Shown piece after piece: positions 24,498-33,855 of a stretch of DNA of 64,000 bases. Made by a program: the position numbers and the translations under genes. The notes under the pieces are model-generated. The model saw only the letters and a list, made by a program, of their open reading frames with translations. It had not been told where the DNA came from and did no database searches. The stretch lies in the NCBI RefSeq assembly GCF_027924605.1, contig NZ_AP027042.1, forward strand, positions 2,085,524-2,149,523. The letters are read 5' to 3'. Each line of letters begins with the position of its first letter. The first letter of the stretch is position 1. The stretch is from Dyella sp. GSA-30. GTDB taxonomy: Bacteria > Pseudomonadota > Gammaproteobacteria > Xanthomonadales > Rhodanobacteraceae.

Positions 24498-27350
24498 GGT
24501 TTGATCAGTCTGACCCTGTTAGCGGCCTTGGCGCATGCCGATACATCGGACCGGGTGTGGGCACGCACTTATAACGCGCAAGGGCTGATCGACACCCTGG
24601 ATGGCCCACGTACGGATGTAAACGACGTTACGCACTACACGTACGACACCCAGGGCCACCTGGCGACAGTGACAGATGCGCTGGGCGGGGTGACGACGTT
24701 TGATACTTACGACATGTACGGCCATCCCGGTCGCATCGTCGATATCAATCAGGTCGTTACGACGATCAGTTATACCGCGCAGGGCTGGCCGCAGACGATC
24801 ACTCGCGACAGCACAGGGACGCCTGCCACGACGACGCTGAGCTACAACGCCAGTGGCGATGTCACCCAGACGCAGGACGCCGACGGTGTAGTGATGAACT
24901 ACACCTATGACGATGCTCGGCGCCTGACGGATATCACTGATGGCTTGGGCAATCGTATCCATTACACGTTGGATGCCGCGGACAACCGCACCAAGGAAGA
25001 GATTTTCGACACCACCGGTACGCTCAAGTACACGGTGTCGCGTACCTTCAATACGCTCAGTCAGCTGTTGACGGTGGTCGATGCACTCAATCGAACCGTG
25101 CTGACCTATAACTATCCTGACGGCTACGATGCCGAAGGTCACCCGACACATTCGGCCGATGCCCGGGGTATCCAGCGTAAGCAAGGCTATGACGCGCTCA
25201 ACCGCCTGACCAGCACGATCGATAACTACAACGGTACGGACACAGCGACCCAGAACACGCAGTCGACCTTTGCTTACGACGTCAGCGACAACCTTGAAGG
25301 GGTTAGTGATCCGGACGGTCTTGCGACGGTTTATGACCACGATGGCCTGGGTAACCGCACCGGCCTGCATAGCCCAGATACGGGAAGTTCTGCATACACC
25401 TATGACGCGGCCGGCAACCTGATCAGTTCCACCGATGCCAAGGGCATCACGCGCACCTACAGCTACGATGCGCTCAATCGCCTTCTGGCGATGAGCTACA
25501 GCGACAGCAGTCTCAATGCGGCCTATCACTACGATGAGCCGAATGGGGCCACGGGGTGCGCTAGCTCGTCCTATCATGGTCACCTGACCAGTATCGTCGA
25601 AAGTGCGGTGACGACGGTCTACTGCTATGACGCACGCGGTAACGTGGTTCAGAAGCGGCAGGTGCAAGGCAGTCAGATCGATGTGACCCGCTATGGCTAT
25701 ACGCTGGCGAATCGCCTAAGCAGTCTGACCTCGCCGAGCCAGACGGTGACGCAGTACAGCCGCGATGCCGTGGGTCGTGTCAGCGGCGTCACGGTGACGC
25801 CGCTGAATACGGCAGGCCAGACTGTAGCCAGTACGGTCAGCTATCTGCCGTTTGGCCCGATCAGCGGCTACACGTTGGGGAATGGCCAGACGATTACCCG
25901 TAGCTATGACACCAATTACCAGCTGACGGACCTGGCTAGTCCGGCGTTGAATCTGCACTTCACGCGGGATGCAATGGGCAATATCACAGCCATCGCCAAT
26001 AGCAGTGGTGCTGGCCCGATGGAGTCGTATAGCTACGACCCGCTGTATCGGCTAACGGCGGTCAACGATGCCAGTGGCGCGGCCATCGAAGCCTATGCCT
26101 ATGGCAAGACAGGTGACCGCTTGAGCAAGATCAAGGTGGGTGGCTTGGCTACCGGCATCTATGGTTACCAGAGTGGCACGCACTGGTTAACCAGCATTGG
26201 CAGTGCTGCGCGGACGTATGACCTCAACGGCAATACGATCGGTAGTGCCAACGTCGGCGAGACGCTTGGGTATGGCTACAACGATCGCAATCGCTTGACG
26301 CTGGTACAGCGCAACCAGCAGACGGTAGCGACATACGTTTACAACGTGATGGGTGAGCGAGTGGCGAAAGCGGCCACGTCGCCGCAAACCATCAATGAGC
26401 GCTTCGCCTATAACGAAGCGAGTCAGTTGATCGGCGAGTATGGAACGACCAATCGCGACTACATTTGGCTAAGCAGTTTGCCTATCGCGGTAGTGGACAA
26501 CGTGCCAACGAGCACTATCAACTATGTGCATGCGGATGGGCTGGGTACGCCGCGAGCGATCAGCGATGCCGTAGGTAACACGATCTGGCAATGGACATAT
26601 ACGAGTAATCCGTTTGGGGAGCAGCCTCCGATCGGGAGCTATAGCTATAACCTACGGTTCCCGGGGCAGTACTTTGATGCAGAGAGTGGACTGCATTACA
26701 ACGTCAACCGCGATTACGAGGCGACCACTGGTAGGTATATAGAGAGTGATCCCATAGGATTGGCTGGCGGGATGGGCTCTTATGCGTATACAGGGAATGA
26801 TGCACTCAACTATTCAGATGCCCTTGGCTTTATGCCAAGCGCGTTACCATCTCCATCTCCATCTCCATTTACGCCTTCCCCAGCTCCATCTACAGGTCCA
26901 GTTCCGAACTATGGGCCGCCGGCGAATGATGCTGCTCCATTTGAGGACCTACTTCCCTCATTGGGCTCTATGTGCGCACGGGTGTCCATTGGGGTGGCAT
27001 TGTATCTATACCCGACGCCAACTAGCGCCTGTGACCAACCTCATCCTCCAGCGGCCAATCAGTGCCCGGGTGGGAACGATTGCGAGAAGCTATATCAGCA
27101 AATACGGCAGGCTCTGAATGTAGTTAAGAAGAGATTCTGGGATCTCCGTGGGGACGCAAAGACAGGCAATCTATTTAATCTCCGTCCTACTGGCACCATG
27201 TCTTGGGCCGGGCACCAGCAGCAGCTTGCGGGCTGGCAGCGATCGCTAAGAAAATTGTTGCAAGATGCAGATGCAAAGGGATGTCATGATTATCCAGATG
27301 ATGCGTGGGCTTGGGCGGCACGCGGTGTTCCCACGCAACCAGCGCCTTGA
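24477..27350 (+). CDS. Sec-exported Rhs core with polymorphic C-terminal tip (tip 1)
   Basis: A 957-residue C-terminal Rhs half with its own signal peptide (MKTGFRWGLISLTLLAALAHA). It begins directly in YD repeats (TLDGPRTDVNDVTHYTYD), where an intact Rhs would be mid-shell. About 25 repeats lead to the Rhs-associated core ('RFPGQYFDAESGLHYNVNRDYE', then 'ESDPIGLAGG'). The usual DPxGL before the tip reads DALGF (residues 781-785). The tip, residues 786-957, is a Pro/Ser linker followed by a domain with 'NDCEKLYQQI', 'MSWAGHQQQLAG', 'KGCHDYPDDAWAW'. I recognise this as a recurring Rhs tail but cannot name a toxic activity. A DUF6869-like gene follows 12 bp later. Confidence 0.82.
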   Translation: MKTGFRWGLISLTLLAALAHADTSDRVWARTYNAQGLIDTLDGPRTDVNDVTHYTYDTQGHLATVTDALGGVTTFDTYDMYGHPGRIVDINQVVTTISYTAQGWPQTITRDSTGTPATTTLSYNASGDVTQTQDADGVVMNYTYDDARRLTDITDGLGNRIHYTLDAADNRTKEEIFDTTGTLKYTVSRTFNTLSQLLTVVDALNRTVLTYNYPDGYDAEGHPTHSADARGIQRKQGYDALNRLTSTIDNYNGTDTATQNTQSTFAYDVSDNLEGVSDPDGLATVYDHDGLGNRTGLHSPDTGSSAYTYDAAGNLISSTDAKGITRTYSYDALNRLLAMSYSDSSLNAAYHYDEPNGATGCASSSYHGHLTSIVESAVTTVYCYDARGNVVQKRQVQGSQIDVTRYGYTLANRLSSLTSPSQTVTQYSRDAVGRVSGVTVTPLNTAGQTVASTVSYLPFGPISGYTLGNGQTITRSYDTNYQLTDLASPALNLHFTRDAMGNITAIANSSGAGPMESYSYDPLYRLTAVNDASGAAIEAYAYGKTGDRLSKIKVGGLATGIYGYQSGTHWLTSIGSAARTYDLNGNTIGSANVGETLGYGYNDRNRLTLVQRNQQTVATYVYNVMGERVAKAATSPQTINERFAYNEASQLIGEYGTTNRDYIWLSSLPIAVVDNVPTSTINYVHADGLGTPRAISDAVGNTIWQWTYTSNPFGEQPPIGSYSYNLRFPGQYFDAESGLHYNVNRDYEATTGRYIESDPIGLAGGMGSYAYTGNDALNYSDALGFMPSALPSPSPSPFTPSPAPSTGPVPNYGPPANDAAPFEDLLPSLGSMCARVSIGVALYLYPTPTSACDQPHPPAANQCPGGNDCEKLYQQIRQALNVVKKRFWDLRGDAKTGNLFNLRPTGTMSWAGHQQQLAGWQRSLRKLLQDADAKGCHDYPDDAWAWAARGVPTQPAP

Positions 27351-27362
27351 GGACTATCTCCA

Positions 27363-27716
27363 ATGACGAAAGATGAAATAAACAACGTTGCTAAACAGTG
27401 GATATCGCTACAGTTGTCTGGTTATCCGGATGATTTGGGTGGCGATGGTGTTGACGTCAATATGCTAGCAATAGAGCAGCCGGAGGATTGCTGGAAAGTT
27501 ATTATCGAGGTGCTCAACATCACTGATGATGAGTGGGTTCTGGTCAATTTGGGTGCGGGGCCACTGGAGTCATTGTTAGCAATGCATGGCGCTGTTGTGA
27601 TCCCATGGATTGGTCAAGAGGCGCGTTTGAATAAGCGTTTCCAAATACTGCTTGGCGGTGTTTGGAGAAATTCGATTCAGGACGATGTATGGCATCAGCT
27701 GCAAGGTATGGTCTGA
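27363..27716 (+). CDS. DUF6869-like protein, probable immunity protein for tip 1
   Basis: A 117-residue acidic cytoplasmic protein without a signal peptide. The pattern 'EDCWKVIIEVLNITDDEWVLVNLGAGPLESLLAMHG', then 'FQILLGGVWRN' and 'VWHQLQ', matches what I recall of the DUF6869 family. It starts 12 bp after the Rhs tip gene with a GAGGA ribosome-binding site. That is the standard place for a cognate immunity gene. The assignment as immunity is from position; the family name is from memory and not checked. Confidence 0.65.
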   Translation: MTKDEINNVAKQWISLQLSGYPDDLGGDGVDVNMLAIEQPEDCWKVIIEVLNITDDEWVLVNLGAGPLESLLAMHGAVVIPWIGQEARLNKRFQILLGGVWRNSIQDDVWHQLQGMV

Positions 27717-27946
27717 ATAAGGTGATGCCGCGCATCGGCCTCGCGGTAGAAGATATGGGACACCCAAGAAATGGGCGCTCGCTCTTAGGGAGCCTAGATT
27801 ACATCTTTGCATCTACCTATTGTTATTCTGGCGATGGGGTAGAGTCCGGTGGCTCAAGGTTGAGGGGCGAGAGCTTTCTTGATTAGTAGTGAATTTAAAT
27901 GTCGTGCAAGCTTCTGTCCGTAGCGCGAATTTTCAAAGGAAGGCAA

Positions 27947-30900
27947 ATGAGGGGCGGCATGAAAGCGTTCTTATTGAGGCTGGCAAAACTATCATTTCGC
28001 TGCTACGCACTAACGTTTTCCTTTCTTCTGGTTTGGTTTGCTGTTTGCGCACAAGCAAACGCAGCGAATCAAGAGTTTCCGACACGTGCAGCTGCGATGG
28101 CGGCTTGTAATGCAGGCGCCACCACGAGCTGGTACGACTCGAATAGCCAAAACCAATGGACGTTAGATGGCGGGTCGTGCACGGATGTATCCCCCAACAC
28201 CAACGGCCAGGGATGGATATTTGCCAACTATCACCACTGCTTTAGGGGCGAATGTGACAACTACGGTTGTTTTGGGCTCCTAGCGAGCTGCGACGAATTT
28301 GACTATGCCGCTCCCGGCAATGAGGTGGCGCGAAAAGCTGCCGGGAACAACAATGACTGCGGTTGCCATGACGGTGTAGCGAAGAATGACAATGGAGCGA
28401 CTCGCTCTTCCGGGAGTAGTAGCGCTTCTGGGTCTTCCATGTTGGTCGGTGACCCCATAAATCCCTCCAATGGCAACTCATATCTCCAAGAAGATGATTA
28501 CCTCGGTGCGGGGAAGCTTGTCTTTAGACGGTTCTACAACAGCAATGCACCCGTAGGTGCCACAAGCATCGGTTCGCATTGGCGCCATAACTTCAGTCAA
28601 TCATTAGTCATTACTGGGAGCCCCGCCACGTCTATCGTGGTGTACCGCCCAGACGGCAAACAGGAAGTCTTCACCAAACTAAAAGGTGCCTGGAACACTG
28701 ATCCAGATGTAACTGATGTTCTAAGCGAGGTCACCGACAGTCAAGGAAGCGTAACGGCTTACAAATTATTTGTGACCGCACTGCATCACTATGAAACTTT
28801 TGGAACGACAGGATTGCTCCAAAGTATTAGTAATGAGTCGGGGCTGATACTGAGCTTTTCGTACAGCACAACTTCTACGCCTACCACGATCGCGCCATCG
28901 GCAGGTCTTCTGATAACAGTCATGGACCCAACGGGGCGGCAGCTCGGGCTGACTTATGCAGCCAATCACAGCGTTCAGCAAGTGACTTTGCCCGATGGCG
29001 GCACTCTTAACTATACGTACGACAATGGTGGCAATCTGACGTCCGTGCAATACCCCGATGGAAAAACACGTCAGTACGTCTATAACGAAAGCAGTTTGAC
29101 CTCGGGAAAGAACTTCTTCAGTGCCCTCACCGGCATCATCGACGAGTTTGGAGCGCGCTTCGAGACGACCTCTTACGACACCGCTGGTCGAGCTATATCC
29201 TCGTCGCTATCGGGCGGAGTCCAGAGCACACAGGTAACGTACAGCGCTAACGGTACCTCGTCGGTGCAGTTCCCGTTGGGCGTAACGATTGTTATGGGCT
29301 TTTCCGCGCCGCAGGGTGTGAATAAGGTGGGTACTGTCAATCAGTACTGTGGCCCGCTGTGCGGCCAATCATGGCATTCGCGTACGTATGACGCTAACGG
29401 GAACCCATCTGGATACACAGACTTTGATGGAAACGTAACTGCCACGACCTATACCTCTTTGGGTCTCCTAAGCCAGCAAGTTGATGCTCAGGGCCAGGCC
29501 AGTCAGCGGACCATGAATTTCACTTGGGACAGTACGCTGCGCGTTCCGTTAAGCCGGGCAGTCCTCGACAATGCGAACAACACGGTCGAATCCGGCTCCT
29601 GGAAATACAACGCCACAGGCCAGACGTTGGCTAGTTGCCAGTCCGATCCGCATGTCTCGGGAGCGGGCAGCTACGCTTGTGGTAGTGCGCCTAACGCACC
29701 ATCAGGCGTGCAACAGACAAGCTTTACCTATTGCACCTCAGTCGATGGCACGCAGTGTCCTTTGGTGGGCCTGTTGCTTACAGTTGACGGCCCACGCACC
29801 GATGTCTCCGACATCACCCATTACAGCTACTACCTGACCCCCGACGAATCCGGTTGCGGCACGGTAGGTGGTGCGTGCCATCGTGCTGGTGATCTCTATC
29901 AGGTCACCGATGCGCTTGGTCATGTCGCCACCATGGTGGCTTACGATAAGAATGGCCGCCTGGTTCGCTCGCAAGACAGCAACAACGTCATCACCGATCT
30001 GACCTACACCCCGCGCGGTTGGCTCAAGACACGCGCGATCGGTGGTGCGACGACTACCATCGACTACGATGCCGTCGGCAACGTCATCAAGATCACCGAC
30101 GCCGATGGCGTGTTCATCGGCTACACCTACGATGCCGCCCACCGCCTGACCGACATCACCGATGCGGCCGGCAATCATATCCATTACACACTGGATGCGG
30201 CCGGCAACAAGACCAAGGAAGACACCTACGATAGCGGCAACACGCTGCGCCGTACGCTGTCGCGCAGCTACAACACGCTCGGTCAGCTGACCGGTGTCAC
30301 CGATGGCCTCAGCCATACCGTCTTCAATGCCAGCTATACCGACAGCTATGACGCCAACGGCAACCTGGTGCATACGGCCGATGGCTTGGGCATTCAGCGC
30401 AAGCAGGGTTACGACGCCCTCAATCGTCTGGTCAGCACGCTGGATAATTACAACGGCACCGACTCGGCGACTCAAAACACCCAGGCTACCTTTGCTTACG
30501 ATGTCCTCGACAACCTTGAAGGCGTCACCGACCCCGGCGGCCTAAGCACCACCTACGACTACGACGGCCTCAGTAACCCCAGGGCGCTGCATAGTCCCGA
30601 TACCGGCACCACCAGCTTCCAGGTCGATGCCGCGGGTAACCGCATCCAGCAGACCGACGCCAAGGGCATTGTTCGCACGACCACCTACGATGCGATCAAC
30701 CGCCCGGTCACGGTCAGCTACCCCGACAGCTCCCAGAACATTGCCTATCACTATGACGAGGCGGACGGTGTTACCGGCTGCAGTGGTTCGTTCCCGATGG
30801 GGCGATTGACTCGGATCGTTGAAACGGCGGTGACTACCACTTACTGCTACGACAACCATGGCAACGTCACCAAGAAAACCCAGGCGCAGGGAGCTCAGGT

Positions 30901-32416
30901 CGACACCACCAGTTACAGTTACACCGGTGCTGACCGGTTGAGCAGCATCACCACGCCCAGTCAAACGGTCACACAGTACAGCCGTGACGGTGCCGGTCGT
31001 GTCAGTGGTGTGGCGGTGACGCCCAGCGGCGGCGCGAGTCAAACGGTGGTCAGCGCGATTAGCTACCTTCCGTTCGGCCCGATCAGCAGCTACACGCTGG
31101 GCAACGGCCAGATCATTACCCGTAGCTACGATGCCAACTACCAGCTGACAGACCTGACGAGTCCGGCGTTGAACCTGCACTTTGCCCGCGACGTGATGGG
31201 TAACATCATCGGGCTAGGAAACACATCTGGAGCCAATCCTGCGGTTGAAACTTACGGATATGACCCGTTATACCGCTTGGCAGGAGTCAATGATGCCAAC
31301 GGCAATGCCATTGAGGCTTATACCTATAGCAAGACCGGCGATCGCTTAAGCAAGGTCAAGGCGGGTGGCTTGGCGACGGGTGTGTACGGCTATCAGAGCG
31401 GCACGCATTGGCTGACGAGCATCGGTAGTGCTGCCCGCACTTATGACCTCAATGGCAATACGATCGGTGGTGCCAATGCGGGCGAGACGTCGGGCTATGG
31501 TTACAACGATCGCAACCGATTGACGCTGGTGCAGCGTAATCAGCAGACGGTGGCGACGTATGTTTACAACGCGATGGGTGAGCGGGTGGCGAAGGCGGTC
31601 ACCTCACCACAAACCATCAATGAGCGCTTCACCTATAACGAGGCTAGTCAGTTGACCGGTGAGTACGGTACGACTAATCGTGACTATATTTGGCTGGATG
31701 GTCTGCCAGTCGCAGTGGTGGATAGCGGAACGACGAGTACGATCAACTACGTCCATGCGGATGGGCTGGGCACGCCGCGTGCTATCAGCGACTCAGCAGG
31801 TAACACGGTTTGGCAGTGGGCGTATCAGAGCAATCCATTCGGCGAGCAATCGCCGATAGGTAGTTATGTCTATAACCTACGCTTTCCAGGCCAGTACTTC
31901 GATGCAGAGAGTGGGTTGCATTACAACGTCAATCGTAGCTATGAGGCTGCGATCGGGCGCTATGTGCAGAGCGATCCGATCGGGTTGGCAGGTGGAGTTA
32001 GTTCATTTGGATACGCCTTAAGCCGGCCAATGGCGTTCACAGATCCACTCGGGCTTGCACCCAAAGATCGCTGGTGGGAGTTTACGGATAGAGAGTTTCA
32101 ACGTTGGTATCACCAGTGCTGGAAGCAAAGTGGTGATCCGGATGCTACGCGTGATGAACTTGGTGATGCGCATGATGAGTGGAAAAAGCGGGGCTCTCCT
32201 ACCGAGGGGCGCTGTTGGGGTGACCCTCAGACTTGTCCGGAGACATCCACTGAGCAGCAGCCGGAAGTCGTCCCTGAAGTTCCCCAAGTACCGGACCCTG
32301 ATGCTTCACCTGAGCGGCACCCTGATGTGGCTCCCGCAGCAAGGCGCCTCATTGCCACTGCTGCGGTTGCCCGTGTTTTATATGCAATAGCATTAGCGGC
32401 TTCTGAGGTCCTATGA
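27947..32416 (+). CDS. Full-length Sec-exported Rhs/YD-repeat protein with polymorphic tip (tip 2)
   Basis: A 1489-residue Rhs protein containing all parts in one chain. It has a signal peptide ending in VCAQANA, a short N-domain (TRAAAMAACNAG), a Cys-rich stretch and a Ser/Gly linker. 'GDPINPSNGNSYLQEDDY' (DUF6531-like) follows, then the YD-repeat shell and a core 'RFPGQYFDAESGLHYN'. The canonical 'DPLGL' is at residues 1366-1370. The 119-residue tip begins 'APKDRWWEFTDREFQRWYH' and contains 'GDPDATRDEL'. It ends in a Pro/Glu stretch and a hydrophobic C-terminal segment. ATG 27947 follows AAAGGAAGG; other in-frame ATGs are at 27899 and 27959. Its core is very similar to that of the split gene, while the tips are unrelated. 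The 3' end overlaps the next gene by ATGA. Confidence 0.85.
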   Translation: MRGGMKAFLLRLAKLSFRCYALTFSFLLVWFAVCAQANAANQEFPTRAAAMAACNAGATTSWYDSNSQNQWTLDGGSCTDVSPNTNGQGWIFANYHHCFRGECDNYGCFGLLASCDEFDYAAPGNEVARKAAGNNNDCGCHDGVAKNDNGATRSSGSSSASGSSMLVGDPINPSNGNSYLQEDDYLGAGKLVFRRFYNSNAPVGATSIGSHWRHNFSQSLVITGSPATSIVVYRPDGKQEVFTKLKGAWNTDPDVTDVLSEVTDSQGSVTAYKLFVTALHHYETFGTTGLLQSISNESGLILSFSYSTTSTPTTIAPSAGLLITVMDPTGRQLGLTYAANHSVQQVTLPDGGTLNYTYDNGGNLTSVQYPDGKTRQYVYNESSLTSGKNFFSALTGIIDEFGARFETTSYDTAGRAISSSLSGGVQSTQVTYSANGTSSVQFPLGVTIVMGFSAPQGVNKVGTVNQYCGPLCGQSWHSRTYDANGNPSGYTDFDGNVTATTYTSLGLLSQQVDAQGQASQRTMNFTWDSTLRVPLSRAVLDNANNTVESGSWKYNATGQTLASCQSDPHVSGAGSYACGSAPNAPSGVQQTSFTYCTSVDGTQCPLVGLLLTVDGPRTDVSDITHYSYYLTPDESGCGTVGGACHRAGDLYQVTDALGHVATMVAYDKNGRLVRSQDSNNVITDLTYTPRGWLKTRAIGGATTTIDYDAVGNVIKITDADGVFIGYTYDAAHRLTDITDAAGNHIHYTLDAAGNKTKEDTYDSGNTLRRTLSRSYNTLGQLTGVTDGLSHTVFNASYTDSYDANGNLVHTADGLGIQRKQGYDALNRLVSTLDNYNGTDSATQNTQATFAYDVLDNLEGVTDPGGLSTTYDYDGLSNPRALHSPDTGTTSFQVDAAGNRIQQTDAKGIVRTTTYDAINRPVTVSYPDSSQNIAYHYDEADGVTGCSGSFPMGRLTRIVETAVTTTYCYDNHGNVTKKTQAQGAQVDTTSYSYTGADRLSSITTPSQTVTQYSRDGAGRVSGVAVTPSGGASQTVVSAISYLPFGPISSYTLGNGQIITRSYDANYQLTDLTSPALNLHFARDVMGNIIGLGNTSGANPAVETYGYDPLYRLAGVNDANGNAIEAYTYSKTGDRLSKVKAGGLATGVYGYQSGTHWLTSIGSAARTYDLNGNTIGGANAGETSGYGYNDRNRLTLVQRNQQTVATYVYNAMGERVAKAVTSPQTINERFTYNEASQLTGEYGTTNRDYIWLDGLPVAVVDSGTTSTINYVHADGLGTPRAISDSAGNTVWQWAYQSNPFGEQSPIGSYVYNLRFPGQYFDAESGLHYNVNRSYEAAIGRYVQSDPIGLAGGVSSFGYALSRPMAFTDPLGLAPKDRWWEFTDREFQRWYHQCWKQSGDPDATRDELGDAHDEWKKRGSPTEGRCWGDPQTCPETSTEQQPEVVPEVPQVPDPDASPERHPDVAPAARRLIATAAVARVLYAIALAASEVL

Positions 32417-32829
32417 ACACAGCTAAGCGTATCTATACCGTAGACTTTCGTATATCGGGAGAGGGTGTGAAGCCTGAGCAGATCTCGTCAGATCTCGGCT
32501 TGGTTCCATCTCAGACAAGGTACGCGGGGGAGCCTAAGGGAAAGGTCGGTTTCTTTACTGATGGGCTTTGGGCGTACGCAATTTCGAATGAAAAGCTTGG
32601 TCGCAACGAATGGTGGTCCTTGGAAGAGGGATTGTCTTCTGCATTGAAGGCGCTGACTGAAAAGAGAGAAAGCATTCTTGCGTACGCCAAAAGATTCGAT
32701 GTCTATTGGTGGTGTGGGCAGTTTCAGTCTTCCTTTGGTGGAGGTTTTACTCTTTCTGCCGACCTGCTGCGTGACCTTTCTAGTTTTGGGGTGGAGCTTA
32801 GGTTGGAAACCTACTGGTCCGACGGTTAG
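32413..32829 (+). CDS. DUF4279-like protein, probable immunity protein for tip 2
   Basis: A 138-residue cytoplasmic protein. 'YTVDFRISGEGVKPEQISSDLGLVPSQTRYAGEP' followed by 'WAYAISNEKL' and a C-terminal 'GVELRLETYW' fits the DUF4279 family, common next to polymorphic toxins. Its ATG overlaps the Rhs stop (ATGA, 32413-32416), which implies coupled production of toxin and antidote. The immunity role is inferred from position and family; no structure-level evidence can be seen here. Confidence 0.7.
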   Translation: MNTAKRIYTVDFRISGEGVKPEQISSDLGLVPSQTRYAGEPKGKVGFFTDGLWAYAISNEKLGRNEWWSLEEGLSSALKALTEKRESILAYAKRFDVYWWCGQFQSSFGGGFTLSADLLRDLSSFGVELRLETYWSDG

Positions 32830-32861
32830 GAAAGTATGAGTTTTCGTATGAGGTCACCCAG

Positions 32862-33452
32862 GTGACAAAAGCAGAATTCTTGACATTGATGCGCTTTCCT
32901 ATGGAGTGGCTGTCGTGGAATTTGTATCCAGACGAGCTGTTCGAAGGACAGTTTGGTCTGTACGAACCAGGTCACGAGCGCGGCTCGGAACACGATCGAA
33001 ACGGAGCGTTTCACTGGTGGCTAAATAGAGATCCAGATACAGATACGCTCTGGAAGCTCCTGTCGCTGACGAAGTTGGATCCGGATCAGCTTATGGCTCA
33101 GGACGCGCGTCGGTACATTCTTAGAGCGTTATCTAGAAAAGAGAAGTTGGATGCCAGCTCTGCGTTGAATCGACTCGAATCCAGGTCGGGCTCTGTGGAT
33201 CTACAGGTAACGTCCATATGTGAGCCGGGTGATCTTGTCTCAGGCGTGGTGCCGTACGAGGAATCAGGGGCTTCTGTTTTTTCAGCGCCGCCCGCTATTG
33301 TCGCTGAAGCACGAGATGCCTATCCGTACGCGATCAGTATCACGGATGTAGGTACGGCCTGTTTCACTCTGGTACTTGCTCTGATTAGTCCTAGGAAAGG
33401 GGCAGAGGTGTCCGTGTGTGTTGACTGGGAGGCTCTCTTGGAGCTTGAGTAA
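32862..33452 (+). CDS. Hypothetical protein downstream of the Rhs immunity gene
   Basis: A 196-residue protein starting at GTG 32862. It has no signal peptide or membrane helix. An N-terminal part rich in aromatic residues ('MEWLSWNLYPDELFEGQFGLYE', 'AFHWWLNRDPD') precedes an Arg/Lys-rich middle and a beta-rich C-terminus. I do not recognise the family. A nine-codon ORF (32836-32865) ends across its GTG and could couple its translation. Position after a toxin-immunity pair suggests an additional or orphan immunity gene, but that is only inference. Confidence 0.6.
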   Translation: MTKAEFLTLMRFPMEWLSWNLYPDELFEGQFGLYEPGHERGSEHDRNGAFHWWLNRDPDTDTLWKLLSLTKLDPDQLMAQDARRYILRALSRKEKLDASSALNRLESRSGSVDLQVTSICEPGDLVSGVVPYEESGASVFSAPPAIVAEARDAYPYAISITDVGTACFTLVLALISPRKGAEVSVCVDWEALLELE

Positions 33453-33566
33453 ATGCCGCTTCTCTATCCGATAGGGGCTACATCTCGGGAACTCGGGTGG
33501 GAGCGGGCCGTTTCAGCTCTTGGTGCAGAGAATTTCATACTGATTCGCGCTTCCGGCATGTATTAG
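33453..33566 (+). CDS. Possible small ORF, 37 codons
   Basis: The ATG directly follows the TAA of the preceding gene. The frame encodes MPLLYPIGATSRELGWERA and 18 more residues before TAG at 33564. There is no separate ribosome-binding site. It may be a translated tail, a degraded remnant or chance. Confidence 0.25.
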   Translation: MPLLYPIGATSRELGWERAVSALGAENFILIRASGMY

Positions 33567-33615
33567 TCGCAAATTTCTTGGGTAGACTCGTTAGCGAAAT
33601 GGCTCAGGGGGTAGC

Positions 33616-33846
33616 ATGAAAAAGAATCCAAGGGTGGATGTCATGCCTCTACAAGGCTATCGGGGGACGGTGGCCAAGAATGCGACGAGGCCGGCGAAGC
33701 CGAAGGGTGTCTTGGACCCCGATGCTGCCAATTGCGTCTACTGTCGACTAGCCGTGGGTGAAGGCGGGGTGGACGCTGAATCGCGAGAAGCTTCATTCGA
33801 TGACTTATGCGCGTGGCATAAAGCGCGCGTGCTCTCCGGTTCTTGA
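33616..33846 (+). CDS. Small hypothetical protein with CxxC...CxxH motif
   Basis: A 76-residue basic protein with a good ribosome-binding site (CAGGGGG) eight bases before the ATG. 'NCVYCRLAVGEGG' and 'DLCAWHKAR' form a CxxC...CxxH pattern that could bind one zinc ion. The N-terminus is Lys/Arg/Pro-rich and probably disordered. I do not recognise a family. It is nine bp upstream of a small membrane-protein gene, so the two may be cotranscribed. Confidence 0.55.
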   Translation: MKKNPRVDVMPLQGYRGTVAKNATRPAKPKGVLDPDAANCVYCRLAVGEGGVDAESREASFDDLCAWHKARVLSGS

Positions 33847-33855
33847 AGATCCCGC

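Noticed and set aside
24519-25667. Minus-strand frames of 150-380 codons throughout the Rhs genes
   Set aside because: They repeat with the YD motif on the other strand and have no independent features.
19760-32416. Type VI secretion-linked Rhs effectors
   Set aside because: No PAAR, VgrG or adaptor gene is present, and each Rhs protein has a Sec signal peptide.
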